IMG/VR virus record: IMGVR_UViG_3300032238_001543
Span: 1-49,434 of that record
Length of the DNA stretch: 49,434 nucleotides
Source of the DNA: a virus
Reading direction: 5' to 3' (one strand)
The notes below the pieces were generated by a model. That model was not told where the DNA came from. It ran no database searches and was given only the letters and a program-made list of their open reading frames with translations. Every line of letters starts with the position of its first letter. Position 1 is the first letter of the stretch. A program made the translations under genes and the position numbers. This document shows positions 20,427 through 28,048 of the stretch, in pieces.

Positions 20427-20535
20427 CGGTGCTGCACTTGTGTCTCTATATGCTGCTCGCGGCTCAATGCAAGACAGGAGCGGTAGTTCGTATGTATTTG
20501 TACCTACCCCCCCCCGAGAGGGCATGTATGGCTGA
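20419..20535 (+). CDS. Possible small protein, 38 aa, with C9 tract
   Basis: ATG at 20419 overlaps the end of the preceding gene and opens 38 codons (MNSGAALVSLYAARGSMQDRSG...). The frame crosses a run of nine C at 20507-20515, a spot prone to sequencing or replication slippage, so the reading frame beyond it is uncertain. TATGT (20491) and TACCT (20501) lie within it. Low confidence. Confidence 0.25.
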   Translation: MNSGAALVSLYAARGSMQDRSGSSYVFVPTPPREGMYG

Positions 20536-20555
20536 CTTTGTGATCAAGGCCGGCG

Positions 20556-20792
20556 ATGGCTGAGGACCCCTATGTCGTGCTGCTGCGGGTCCTGGAGCGC
20601 TATGTCAAAAACGGAGGTCCACCCGCTCGACCTCCTGACTGGTTACAACCACCTGCGCTACAAACTGGTGGTAGAGGTCCGTCAGTTCCTCGTAGGTCGC
20701 CAGCTCGTAGAGGCGGGGGTCGCGGAGGGGCTCCAGCAGTGCAGCGGGGACAGCCGGCTGTGTCTTCAGTTGGGCTAGGCGCTGGCGCTTAG
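20556..20792 (+). CDS. Doubtful ORF overlapping the recombinase antisense
   Basis: ATG at 20556 has an AAGG ribosome-binding-like sequence, and its first 22 codons (MAEDPYVVLLRVLERYVKNGG) look protein-like. Beyond 20605 the frame is antisense to the recombinase gene and becomes Arg/Pro/Gly-rich, as shadows do. It may be a real short gene with an overlapping 3' end or an accident. Confidence 0.2.
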   Translation: MAEDPYVVLLRVLERYVKNGGPPARPPDWLQPPALQTGGRGPSVPRRSPARRGGGRGGAPAVQRGQPAVSSVGLGAGA

Positions 20793-21897
20793 CGGTGATG
20801 GCGTCGGCGAGGTCGGGGTCGTTGAGGGCTTCGAGGGAGTCGATGGTGGCGCGGAGGGTCGCTTGTTCGGCTGTTTCGTTGGTGGGGATGCTGTGGGCTA
20901 AGGCTTCGGCGTGGGTGGCGAGGGCTTTGGCGATGGCGGGGGCGATCACGGATTCGCGGGTGCTCTTGAACTGTTGGGGGCAGCCGCGGTGTTTGCAAAG
21001 GACCGAAGGGAGGGGGCGGCCGCCGACGTAGTTCATGCGACGGCCGCAGTTGCCGCAGACGCAGAGGCCGGTGAGCAGGCGCCGGACGGTCATGGTGTTG
21101 CGTCCCCTGAGCGAGCGGTTCTGCGCAAGGCGTCGCTCGACGTGGGCGAACTCTTCATGCGTGAGTAGTGGCTCGTGCGTTTCCCAAATTATTTGCGCGT
21201 AGGTGTGGTTGGGCTGTTGGTTATATCCGATGCCTCCTCGGAGTATGGGGTTCAGGAGCCATGCGCGGACAGCTCTACAACTGTGCAGCGGAATGTCTCC
21301 GCACTTTTGCACTTCCCATTGGGTGAGGGCGGTGTTCATGCGCCAGTTGCTGGAGGCGAGGGTGGAGAGGAACGCCTTGGCGCGGGGCCATTCGATGGGG
21401 TGGGGCTCGAAGTGGCGTTTGTCGTTGGTGATCCCGTAGCCCCAGGGGGCGCGGCCGCGCAGGGGCATGGCCTGTTTGCGGCGTTCGGTTAGGCCGGAGC
21501 GGATGCGGGTGGCGAGCATTCGGCTCTCCATCTCGGCCATGGTCGTCATGATCCGGCTCATGACGAACCCCGCGGGGGTCTCGGATTCGATGGTGCCGCC
21601 GTCGAGGGCGGTGAGCTTGACGCCCTTGCGGGCGGCGAAGGCGATGGCGGCGTCGGTGTCGGCGGCGTCGCGTCCCAGGCGGTCGACGCGGGCGATCACG
21701 ACCTCGTCGATGGCCTTGGTGGCGATCAGCTCCAGGAGCTGTTGGTAGCCGTCGCGGTCGGTTTCACGGCCGCTTTGGATGTCCTGCAGGATGAAGTCGA
21801 CGCCGGTGGCCTCGACACGGCTGCGCTGGTTGGCGAGGGCAGCCAGCTGTTCGCCTTTGGCAGTGGAAACTCGGACGTAGCCGACGCGGCGGGTCAT
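20605..21897 (-). CDS. Large serine recombinase (XisF-like integrase)
   Basis: A 430-residue site-specific recombinase, the presumed integrase. The N-terminal resolvase domain has VGYVRVST with the catalytic Ser11, plus ARVDRLGRDAAD with Arg73 and Arg76. Next comes the 'recombinase' domain (RGRAPWGYGI, LLNPILRGGIGYN, HEPLLTHEEFAHVERRL). A zinc ribbon follows (Cys279, 281, 284, 301, 306). The C-terminus is helical, possibly coiled-coil, with LTDLYHQFVAQVVV near the end. It resembles XisF, which excises developmental DNA elements in heterocystous cyanobacteria. No tyrosine integrase or excisionase is visible. It converges on the rightward operon and faces the 46-bp palindrome at 21968. Confidence 0.85.
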   Translation of the reverse strand: MTRRVGYVRVSTAKGEQLAALANQRSRVEATGVDFILQDIQSGRETDRDGYQQLLELIATKAIDEVVIARVDRLGRDAADTDAAIAFAARKGVKLTALDGGTIESETPAGFVMSRIMTTMAEMESRMLATRIRSGLTERRKQAMPLRGRAPWGYGITNDKRHFEPHPIEWPRAKAFLSTLASSNWRMNTALTQWEVQKCGDIPLHSCRAVRAWLLNPILRGGIGYNQQPNHTYAQIIWETHEPLLTHEEFAHVERRLAQNRSLRGRNTMTVRRLLTGLCVCGNCGRRMNYVGGRPLPSVLCKHRGCPQQFKSTRESVIAPAIAKALATHAEALAHSIPTNETAEQATLRATIDSLEALNDPDLADAITAKRQRLAQLKTQPAVPAALLEPLRDPRLYELATYEELTDLYHQFVAQVVVTSQEVERVDLRF

Positions 21898-21967
21898 TGC
21901 AGCTGGGTGCAGCGTTTTGGGGCGAGGGTGCAGCGAGCGTCGCGTGAGACTCGTTGCAGGGGCTTGC

Positions 21968-22013
21968 GGTGTCCCCAGTTACCTGATTATCTGAGCAGGT
22001 ACCTAGGGACACC
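21968..22013. other. 46-bp interrupted palindrome; candidate attP or recombinase operator
   Basis: GGTGTCCC (21968-21975) and GGGACACC (22006-22013) are perfect inverted arms. Inside them TACCTG (21980-21985) and CAGGTA (21996-22001) are also perfectly inverted, at equal distances from the centre (ATTAT|CTGAG; central dinucleotide TC at 21990-21991). The size and the place next to a large serine recombinase suit an attP site, which for this class is typically about 50 bp with imperfect symmetry. The same stretch also carries TACCT, TATCT, CAGGT and TAGGG at 21980, 21988, 21996 and 22004, an 8-bp ladder, so it may double as an operator. Confidence 0.5.
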
Positions 22014-22018
22014 GGCCA

Positions 22019-22240
22019 ATGCAGCGCAACAGCAGCGACTTCGACGCAGCGATTCAGGAAGCGGTGGGGGTGACAGGGGAACTGCTGGAGGCGCTCCACT
22101 TGGTGAGTGATTTGGGGTGGGATGACGACGTGGCGGTGCTCCATGTGCGGGCGTGGCGCAGCGCCATCTCGGTTCAGCGGGAGTTGGTGCGGTTGGCGGT
22201 ACTGCAGCACCGGCCTGACGCCGGGGAACATGCTGCGTGA
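22019..22240 (+). CDS. Hypothetical protein, 73 aa
   Basis: A 73-residue acidic helical protein (MQRNSSDFDAAIQEAVGVTGELLEALHLVSDLGWDDDVAVLHVRAW...). It starts 5 bp after the palindrome and is divergent from the recombinase. That position is typical of an excision factor or regulator, but the sequence has no recognisable DNA-binding motif. Unknown function. Confidence 0.5.
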   Translation: MQRNSSDFDAAIQEAVGVTGELLEALHLVSDLGWDDDVAVLHVRAWRSAISVQRELVRLAVLQHRPDAGEHAA

Positions 22241-22276
22241 CCGCAGCAGAATGGGAGCGTTACTGCGTCAGCTGCT

Positions 22277-22990
22277 GTGATCTCCGAAGTGCAGTTCAGT
22301 GATGAACGGTGGCTGCAGTTCTGGGGGGCCTTTAGGGGCCTACCTCATCAGAAGGCGGCGGTCAGCAAGCTGGCGGAGCACATTCGACAGGTGGACCCGT
22401 GTCTGCTGACGGAGTCGGCGCAGTGGGTGGTGGAGTTCAAGTCGACGCCGCCGGAGGCGCAGGTGCGCAACCCGCTGCCGGTGAAGTGGCAGAGCCAGAA
22501 CGACAACGCCTCAGGCACCGGCTACCGGGAGTGCTTCAGCAGCAGCTGCGCGATGCTTGCCATGTACTGGGGGAAAGTCGCCAACGACAACGCCTACAAC
22601 GCTGTTCGTGCGAAGTACGGGGATAGTACCGATGCACAGGCGCAGTTGGCGGCGTTGCGGTCGTTGGGGCTGAAGGCGGACTTTCACACCGACGGCAATG
22701 CAGTGGCGCTGGAGCGGGAAATTGATGCGGGGCGGCCGGTGGCGGTGGGGTGGCTGCACCACGGGCCGGTGTCGGCACCCACGGGTGGGGGGCACTGGAG
22801 CGTCGTCATTGGCTACACCACCGCCCGCGATGCGTGGATCATGCACGACCCCAATGGCGAGGCTCGGTTGGCTGAGGGTGGCTATACCCCCAACACCAAT
22901 GGTGCGGGGCTGCGTTACTCGCGGCGCAACTGGAATCCGCGCTGGATGGTCGGGGGTAGTGGTGGGTGGTATCTGACTTGCCGGCCCTAG
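22277..22990 (+). CDS. C39-like papain-fold peptidase; candidate endolysin
   Basis: A 237-residue protein from a GTG at 22277. An N-terminal helical segment of about 65 residues (DERWLQFWGAFRGLPHQKAAVSKLAEHI) precedes a C39-like cysteine-peptidase domain. The region WQSQNDNASGTGYRECFSSSCAML contains the presumed catalytic Cys86, with Gln nearby for the oxyanion hole. GGGHWSVVIGY carries His173 and IMHDPNG Asp191. Papain-fold domains occur in phage cell-wall peptidases and this gene lies next to the holin-like genes, so it is the best endolysin candidate; no lysozyme or amidase is seen elsewhere. There is no signal peptide, so release would need a holin. Its stop overlaps the convergent stop of the holin-like gene. 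Confidence 0.65.
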   Translation: MISEVQFSDERWLQFWGAFRGLPHQKAAVSKLAEHIRQVDPCLLTESAQWVVEFKSTPPEAQVRNPLPVKWQSQNDNASGTGYRECFSSSCAMLAMYWGKVANDNAYNAVRAKYGDSTDAQAQLAALRSLGLKADFHTDGNAVALEREIDAGRPVAVGWLHHGPVSAPTGGGHWSVVIGYTTARDAWIMHDPNGEARLAEGGYTPNTNGAGLRYSRRNWNPRWMVGGSGGWYLTCRP

Positions 22991-23169
22991 CGTTTAACGC
23001 GAGGAGTGACGACGCCGGCGATGATTTCGATGGCGCGGTAGAGCTTGACCACCAAGCGGCTGTAGGTGTCGAGGGCCTCGTTATCGCGGGGGGTAGGGGT
23101 CATGTTCACCACGACGAGGGCCACGCCGTGGATGGCGACGGCGAGCGCCACGTAGTCGGTCAGGGACAT
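22987..23169 (-). CDS. Holin-like membrane protein, 60 aa
   Basis: A 60-residue protein: an N-terminal hydrophobic helix (YVALAVAIHGVALVVVNM), then TPTPRDNEALDTYSRLVVKLYRAIEIIAGVV. The phrase 'n.TPTp.DnealdtYsrl....ieiiAg' is common in small phage membrane proteins annotated as holins or holin-like. It would permeabilise the inner membrane or gate the lysin. It is the last gene of the long leftward transcript and lies tail-to-tail with the peptidase. Confidence 0.5.
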   Translation of the reverse strand: MSLTDYVALAVAIHGVALVVVNMTPTPRDNEALDTYSRLVVKLYRAIEIIAGVVTPRVKR

Positions 23170-23186
23170 AACGGTGGGGCGGGTGA

Positions 23187-23423
23187 TTACAGGCTAGGTG
23201 GGGTGCTGGCCGCGGCGGTTTGGTTGACAGCGAGGCTGAGGTTTTCGGCGGCTTCGTGGGCTAGCCAGCGGTTGATGGTGCATTGCTGGATCCACAGCTC
23301 GTTGAGCGTTTCGGCGTGGGCCAGCAGGCTTTGCCGGTCTTGGTCGTCGTACAGCTCAAGTAGGCAGCGGTGGACGGATTCACGCCGGAGGGCGAGTTCT
23401 GGTGGCTGCTCCAGTGGTCTCAT
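23187..23423 (-). CDS. Hypothetical protein, 78 aa
   Basis: A 78-residue helical protein (MRPLEQPPELALRRESVHRCLLELYDDQDRQSLLAHAETLNELWIQQCTINRWL...). It overlaps the upstream gene by 4 bp, so it is co-translated with the membrane coiled-coil protein. It has no membrane segment. Location within the lysis cluster suggests an accessory role, but no family is recognised. Confidence 0.55.
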   Translation of the reverse strand: MRPLEQPPELALRRESVHRCLLELYDDQDRQSLLAHAETLNELWIQQCTINRWLAHEAAENLSLAVNQTAAASTPPSL

Positions 23424-23692
23424 TGACCTGCCTCTAGCCGGGTGGTTCGTCGGTCGAGAATGATGATATTGTCTTCGACTTTTCCCAGGCGGTTTTCGAT
23501 GATGGCGGCGCGTTCGGTGATGACCTGTTGGTTGCGGAGGACTAGGTCCAGCTGACGGGGCAGGGTCCAGACCATGAAACCGATGCCGCCGGCGGCAAGC
23601 AGAATCAGACCCGCGGCCACCTGCTCCTCGACACCCTTCCAGCTGAAGCGCTGGGGAGGGGGTTCTGGGAGCTGGCGGTCGCTCTCTGACAC
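23420..23692 (-). CDS. Membrane-anchored coiled-coil protein (holin/spanin candidate)
   Basis: A 90-residue protein from a GTG at 23692. A Pro-rich start is followed by one hydrophobic helix (VAAGLILLAAGGIGFMVWTL, residues about 25-44) and a heptad-like coiled coil (LVLRNQQVITERAAIIENRLGKVEDNIIILDRRTTRLE). One membrane span plus an external coiled coil is the shape of i-spanins and XhlA-type proteins. With the 60-aa holin-like protein and the peptidase it makes a plausible lysis set. Confidence 0.5.
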   Translation of the reverse strand: MSESDRQLPEPPPQRFSWKGVEEQVAAGLILLAAGGIGFMVWTLPRQLDLVLRNQQVITERAAIIENRLGKVEDNIIILDRRTTRLEAGQ

Positions 23693-23765
23693 GGCCCTAC
23701 GCGGTTGGGTGCTGTTAGTACCTTAGCGGCCTTGCTACAGGTGCTCAATGACGTAGGGGCGGGGT

Positions 23766-24020
23766 TTAGTTGGCAAACACACGTACAGGCTGACTGGGGT
23801 GTACCTCGTAAGCGGCCCACGCAGCTGGAAGCTCGCCAATGTAGTTAATGTGCCAGCCATCTAGGGGTGTTGCTCCATCCTCGATAGCGATACTGCCAAC
23901 GACGTCTAGTGCGTGTATGTGGCTTCCTGTAATTGGTGTGCCTTCTTCACTCAGTAGATCGGCAGCGGCTAAGGCGGCCATTCCAGTGGCTTGGTCGGGG
24001 AAGCGTAGGTAGTGGGTCAT
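23766..24020 (-). CDS. Small tail-associated protein, 84 aa
   Basis: An 84-residue protein of a type I recall at the 3' end of phage tail-fibre operons: MTHYLRFPDQATGMAALAAADLLSEEGTPITGSHIHALDVVGSI, then LDGWHINYIGELPAAWAAYEV and a 'P.rVFA' end. The function is unknown; it is usually encoded right after a fibre gene, as here (4-bp overlap), so it may assist fibre assembly. It is full length. Confidence 0.6.
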   Translation of the reverse strand: MTHYLRFPDQATGMAALAAADLLSEEGTPITGSHIHALDVVGSIAIEDGATPLDGWHINYIGELPAAWAAYEVHPSQPVRVFAN

Positions 24021-25381
24021 CGTGTTATTTGCTCAAGCGCAGTTCTGGGAAGGCGTTGAGGCCAAAACACAACTCTATTGATGCGTAGAGCTATATCAGC
24101 GCTACCTGTGGTAGCGGTACCAAAAACCAAACGATTAAGCTGTGGAATTATGCAGTCAGTGTCTATAGTGTTGTTGACAGATCCATTGCCAGCCGAGACG
24201 GAGTTATCTTTCTCAAAAGCTAGGCAGACTTTTGCTCTATTTAGCACGTTGGCTGCTGCAATAGCATTTTGCAGAAATTGATTGACGCCTTCAGTGACTA
24301 TTGATATTCTGTGGTTTACACCACTAGGAATAAAAAGTGATATACGATTGTTATTTGTGCCATCTGTTAATTGCATTATATTTGGGTTTCCTGTTGGAAA
24401 GCCAAACGCAGTGTGGTCTGAATATAGAACTCCGCTTCCGTTGTTGAACCACGAAGAGAAATTAGTGCTTGAAATGCTGGCAATATCAACACTACGTGTA
24501 ACTGTCGATGCAGCTGTGGGAATGTAGCTACTGACGTATGCACCAGCTTCCAGTTGGGCTCCCCAAACCAAAACAGTTCCAGTTCCAGTTCCTGTATAAC
24601 TTATGCCACCATTCATGGGCCTAATCTGAATACCTCCACTACCTGTAGCTGTAGCTGTAGCTGTAATAGCTACACGATACCAACCGTCGCAAAAAGGCGT
24701 AACAGATGTTGTTGAGTTTGTAGAAGTAGTAATGGTTGCCCCAGTGGACAAGTTAATTCGATTGATAAGAATCGACCCAAAACCAGCAGTTGGGAGACTT
24801 ATGCCGCCTTCTGACAAGGTTCCAGCTTTCATCCACACAGTAAATGTGTAAGTCGTTCCTAACGTAAATGCAACTGATTGACTAAGGTTGTGTGCCGTAG
24901 CAGAGGCATCCAGAGTATCTTTTAATTCCCAAGCCGTATTAGTGCCGTCAGGTGCTGTGCCTGCGGCTGCTGTTCTACTAACGTTGGCTGTTACCCATGT
25001 TGTATCAAACTGATTACTTTGTAGTAATATGTTTGTCTTTGGTTCTTCTATCAACAGCCCCAGGCTTTCGCCGGTTGTGGGATTGTGGTCAAAACGGGGT
25101 TCGTTGACAGCAGCTGTTTTTATTCGGCCGCCGCTACTGACGAAGGTGGCAGTGCTGGCGCGGGTAAACGTGATTAGGTTTCGTCCTGTGACGACATCGT
25201 TGAGGGTTTTGGTGCGCGCAAAGTCGAGGTCAATGGATGGGCTAGTACCCGCAATTTGGTAGAGGCGTTGCTGTAGGGGCCAGGAGTTCGGTGCGACGGT
25301 ACCTCGTGCAGCCTTGGGCCAGCTCCACCCGTATGGCGTTGGGGCTTGTCTTTGTGGCCAAGTTGCTGGTGAGTTGTTCAT
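24017..25381 (-). CDS. Tail-fibre / receptor-binding protein with jelly-roll domains
   Basis: A 454-residue fibre protein. After a short head (ATWPQRQAPTPYGWSWPKAARGTVAPNSWP) comes SIDLDFARTKTLNDVVTGRNLITFTRASTATFV and NEPRFDHNPTTGESLGLLIEEPKTNILLQS. I recall this signature from phage head- or tail-spike fibres with two carbohydrate-binding, concanavalin-like domains. The first domain ends about residue 290 (VWGAQLEAGAYVSSYIPT); the second runs about 300-450. The gene is clearly AT-richer than its neighbours, suggesting acquisition or fast exchange, as expected for a host-range determinant. Confidence 0.7.
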   Translation of the reverse strand: MNNSPATWPQRQAPTPYGWSWPKAARGTVAPNSWPLQQRLYQIAGTSPSIDLDFARTKTLNDVVTGRNLITFTRASTATFVSSGGRIKTAAVNEPRFDHNPTTGESLGLLIEEPKTNILLQSNQFDTTWVTANVSRTAAAGTAPDGTNTAWELKDTLDASATAHNLSQSVAFTLGTTYTFTVWMKAGTLSEGGISLPTAGFGSILINRINLSTGATITTSTNSTTSVTPFCDGWYRVAITATATATGSGGIQIRPMNGGISYTGTGTGTVLVWGAQLEAGAYVSSYIPTAASTVTRSVDIASISSTNFSSWFNNGSGVLYSDHTAFGFPTGNPNIMQLTDGTNNNRISLFIPSGVNHRISIVTEGVNQFLQNAIAAANVLNRAKVCLAFEKDNSVSAGNGSVNNTIDTDCIIPQLNRLVFGTATTGSADIALRINRVVFWPQRLPRTALEQITR

Positions 25382-25773
25382 CAGGTGAGATCACCACCCA
25401 AGGCAATTACGTTGGTACTTTGCGAAATAGATGTTGTTACACCAAGTACGTGACTGGTGGAAGGAAGCACAAGGTTGGTGTAGGCAGTGACGTTGCGGTT
25501 TGCCTTGACTGTGTTGCTGGCTGTTGCAGCAGTAACCGCAATCTGGTCAAACAGCCTGAAGGTGGTGCCGCCGTCAGTGCTAATGAAGATGCTGACGTTG
25601 GCGGCAGCGCTAGTTGCTGCGCACTGAACGTCAATTTCCAACACCCTCGTGCCGGCGGCTGCCCCCGTGATGAGTGGGGTGATCGTGCCTGTGCCGTCGA
25701 TGGCGGTATTAGCAGTGGCGACGTTGACTGACGCGAGACGCGGGGTGGAGATGAAAGCAGGGTTGGCAGCCAT
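25381..25773 (-). CDS. Tail-fibre-associated structural protein, 130 aa
   Basis: A 130-residue Ala/Thr/Ser-rich beta-structured protein (MAANPAFISTPRLASVNVATANTAIDGTGTITPLITG..., with IDVQCAATSAAANVSIFISTDGGTTFRLFDQI). I recall this small protein from phage tail-tip and fibre operons, where it precedes a fibre gene; its exact role is not known to me. GAGGTAAG forms a strong ribosome-binding site ahead of the ATG. The adjoining stop and start are within one base of the fibre gene. Confidence 0.6.
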   Translation of the reverse strand: MAANPAFISTPRLASVNVATANTAIDGTGTITPLITGAAAGTRVLEIDVQCAATSAAANVSIFISTDGGTTFRLFDQIAVTAATASNTVKANRNVTAYTNLVLPSTSHVLGVTTSISQSTNVIALGGDLT

Positions 25774-25781
25774 GACTTACC

Positions 25782-26240
25782 TCAAGTAAAGAGAGTGGAC
25801 AGGTAGAGACCTAAGCCGTAACTGGTGCCTGGCGTACCTGTGGCTCCAGTAGCACCTGTTGCACCTGTAGGGCCGATGGGTCCCTGAGGTCCGGTGGGGC
25901 CAGTTGGTCCCTGGGGTCCGATGGGCCCAGCTGGCCCCGTATCACCCGTGGCGCCTGTGGGACCCGTAAGACCGATAGGGCCTTGAGGGCCTGTTGCACC
26001 TGTGGGGCCGGTAAGGCCGATGGGACCTTGAGGACCAGTAGCTCCAGTAAGACCGATAGGGCCTTGAGGGCCTGTTGCACCTGTGAGACCTATAGGGCCT
26101 TGTGGACCGATAGCACCAGTAGCGCCTGTAGGGCCTGTAGCGCCTTGCGGACCAGGGGCTGTGAGCGTGACGATACTGTTGTCACCGTTTTCTGTAACAA
26201 CAACGGTATTGTTTACGGCACCGACAGTTACAGAAGTCAC
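25782..26240 (-). CDS. Collagen-like tail fibre protein
   Basis: A 152-residue protein. About 30 residues form a small beta N-domain ([27 protein letters not shown]). About 100 residues of Gly-X-Y collagen repeats follow ([20 protein letters not shown] and variants), and the end is a short [15 protein letters not shown] tip. Such repeats form trimeric stalks in phage tail fibres. The DNA is correspondingly repetitive and a hot spot for length change. Confidence 0.8.
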   Translation of the reverse strand: MTSVTVGAVNNTVVVTENGDNSIVTLTAPGPQGATGPTGATGAIGPQGPIGLTGATGPQGPIGLTGATGPQGPIGLTGPTGATGPQGPIGLTGPTGATGDTGPAGPIGPQGPTGPTGPQGPIGPTGATGATGATGTPGTSYGLGLYLSTLFT

Positions 26241-26575
26241 GCTGTGTACCCCTCTGATACAAACACAATGCCTTCTAGGTAATACTCCTTTAAGCCAGAG
26301 CCATTTATTAGTAGTACGTCGTAATAGACTTCATTGGGGAAACCGGCTGTTTGGTCGTCCGTGAGTGCGATTGTTACAGTGCCTGTTGGGGGGTTTGTGT
26401 AGGTGACTGTGAAGTCTGCATATTTGTTGGTGCGCTCCTGATTCCAGACTTGAGCCGCGACGGTCCAGCCGGTCAAGTCGATGGCAATGTCAGTGCTGTC
26501 TTTGAACTGCAGCACGATGCTGTAGTCCGCCCGGCGCTGCAGGCTGATGTTGTAAGTGCCGGGCGAGATAGCCAT
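26237..26575 (-). CDS. Baseplate/tail-fibre N-domain-like protein, 112 aa
   Basis: A 112-residue protein: [55 protein letters not shown]..., then [40 protein letters not shown]. The alternating strands resemble the N-terminal attachment domains of baseplate upper proteins (BppU-like) in siphoviruses, which dock receptor-binding modules. It overlaps the collagen-like gene by 4 bp and probably anchors it. Confidence 0.6.
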   Translation of the reverse strand: MAISPGTYNISLQRRADYSIVLQFKDSTDIAIDLTGWTVAAQVWNQERTNKYADFTVTYTNPPTGTVTIALTDDQTAGFPNEVYYDVLLINGSGLKEYYLEGIVFVSEGYTA

Positions 26576-26584
26576 GGTGCGATT

Positions 26585-26719
26585 CTAGCGGCCTTGCCCT
26601 ATGCGGAGCTTGCGTGTTCCGCGTGGTTTGCTGTGTTGGCCGTTGCCCTGTTTGGTGCGCTTGGGCTTGCCGGGTTGGTGCTGGACCGAGGCTGTGCCGG
26701 TCTTACTGCGAACTGCCAT
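26585..26719 (-). CDS. Conserved small basic protein, 44 aa
   Basis: ATG at 26719 opens 44 codons of a strongly basic peptide (start MAVRSKTGTASVQHQPGKPK, end RKLRIGQGR). I recall peptides of this kind, with 'v.h.PG.pKkTrQG...skp...rk...GQG', in the structural regions of many cyanophages, often missed for their size. The function is unknown; the charge suggests binding of DNA or RNA, or of an acidic virion protein. It lies 9 bp upstream of the 112-aa gene. Confidence 0.6.
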   Translation of the reverse strand: MAVRSKTGTASVQHQPGKPKRTKQGNGQHSKPRGTRKLRIGQGR

Positions 26720-26759
26720 TAGAGGTTGTTGCGTGAGTTGATAGCAACGGGGTAACTGA

Positions 26760-27188
26760 TCAGGACTGTGCCTGTGGCATAGACGGCCACAGAATGTCGA
26801 AAGGATCGGTCTGCTTTGTTACATCGCGCAGCTCTTGGCGGTAGGCCGCCCAAGCCGTCTTATCGACAGGTGCGTCAGGTAACTGGGTCCAATCGGAGTT
26901 AATGAGTCGACGGTTACGGTCACTGCGTACATCGGACCATTGCGTGTCGAGTACCACCTGACGCTCTTCTGAGGTCATGGGACGCACTTCGTACTCGGAT
27001 CCAGTCCACTCCAGCACTTCAGTGCGGTTGTCAAAAGCCGGTGGGGTAAAGGGGCCTGTGTATCCCCACGCGGACAGCTCAGCTGAAGTAAAGGTTGCGG
27101 GATCAGTGCGAGTACTGCCCTCGGGGAGCCTTACACGAAAGGGCAAAGCATCGGGCCAAGCGCCGTCAAGTGAGTAAAGGGAAATCAT
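26760..27188 (-). CDS. Tail-fibre assembly-type protein, 142 aa
   Basis: A 142-residue protein. A variable N-terminal half precedes a conserved C-terminal module, WSDVRSDRNRRLINSDWTQLPDAPVDKTAWAAYRQELRDVTKQTDPFDILWP. This C-terminal module is widespread in phage genes following tail-fibre genes and is usually annotated as fibre assembly or chaperone. It overlaps the Gly-rich adhesin gene by 4 bp, consistent with assisting its folding. Confidence 0.6.
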   Translation of the reverse strand: MISLYSLDGAWPDALPFRVRLPEGSTRTDPATFTSAELSAWGYTGPFTPPAFDNRTEVLEWTGSEYEVRPMTSEERQVVLDTQWSDVRSDRNRRLINSDWTQLPDAPVDKTAWAAYRQELRDVTKQTDPFDILWPSMPQAQS

Positions 27189-28048
27189 GGATTGAACTCT
27201 CCGGTGACGAGGTAGACAGCTTTGATGTCTTTGCTGTTTGTATAGGTGTAGCTAGCGGATGTAGCTACATTTGTCAGTTTCACTTGTGGTGCGCCAGTGT
27301 GGTAGCCATTGGCGTGAGTTAGGTACTCCATATAGACGCCAGCAACTGTGCTGAGGTTGCCACTTGTGGCTGACTGGTCGTGATAGATCCGAAGGTTTCC
27401 ATTACCTCCATTGCCACCGTTAATGGGACCTGGGTTAGTAAAGCTGCCGTAGCAACCATTGCCTCCGCTAGTTCCCCCTGGACAGCCGCCGCCTCCACCA
27501 CCTGATTGTGAAGTTCCAAAGTATGCTGGGGCACTAGGATTGTCGTAATAACTACAGGTGCTACCATCTCCACCTACTGTGGGGTCTGTATAGTTGTAGC
27601 CACCGTAACCAATTCCACCATTACTGCCACCCTCATTGATATATTGGTAGCTGGAATACTGATAGAGAGCCACACCACCGCCACCACCACCTCCTCCTGC
27701 CACACCAAGCCACTGATCGTTTACTAATAGACCAGCACCAGCGCCACCAGCCACGCCACCCGCTCCACCGCCATACGCCAGTCCTCCTTGCATGTAATAA
27801 GGACGAACCTGGAATGTCTGGGCTGTATTTAGCTTAACGCGAAACTTGTTGTAGCCGCCATTGCCTCCAGCACCTTGATTGATAACAGGTTGCCGGAACC
27901 AACTAGCACCTTTACCACCGTACAACTCCACGTCAACCGTTATTTCAGTTACACGACCAACGCCACCTACAGTGTGGACACCAGATGGGAATGGCTGTCG
28001 GTAGTCAATGCCAACATACCCACCGTTCTTTTTATGAATAATGCCCAT
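27185..28048 (-). CDS. Glycine-rich tail-tip adhesin-like protein
   Basis: A 287-residue protein. About 40 residues with beta strands are followed by long Gly-rich stretches (GAGGNGGYN, GGAGGVAGGAGAGLL, GGGGGGGG, GGGGGGCPGG) separated by short aromatic loops, and a C-terminal strand-rich domain (VKLTNVATSASYTYTNSKDIKAVYLVTGEFNP). Polyglycine sandwich folds of this type are found in gp38-like adhesins of T-even phages, where the loops contact the receptor. It is a likely second receptor-binding component. Confidence 0.6.
   Translation of the reverse strand: MGIIHKKNGGYVGIDYRQPFPSGVHTVGGVGRVTEITVDVELYGGKGASWFRQPVINQGAGGNGGYNKFRVKLNTAQTFQVRPYYMQGGLAYGGGAGGVAGGAGAGLLVNDQWLGVAGGGGGGGGVALYQYSSYQYINEGGSNGGIGYGGYNYTDPTVGGDGSTCSYYDNPSAPAYFGTSQSGGGGGGCPGGTSGGNGCYGSFTNPGPINGGNGGNGNLRIYHDQSATSGNLSTVAGVYMEYLTHANGYHTGAPQVKLTNVATSASYTYTNSKDIKAVYLVTGEFNP

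Noticed and set aside
25850-26150. Possible CRISPR-like or tandem-repeat array
   Set aside because: The repeats encode Gly-X-Y collagen triplets in one frame; spacing and variation follow codons, not repeat-spacer units. No CRISPR array was seen anywhere.
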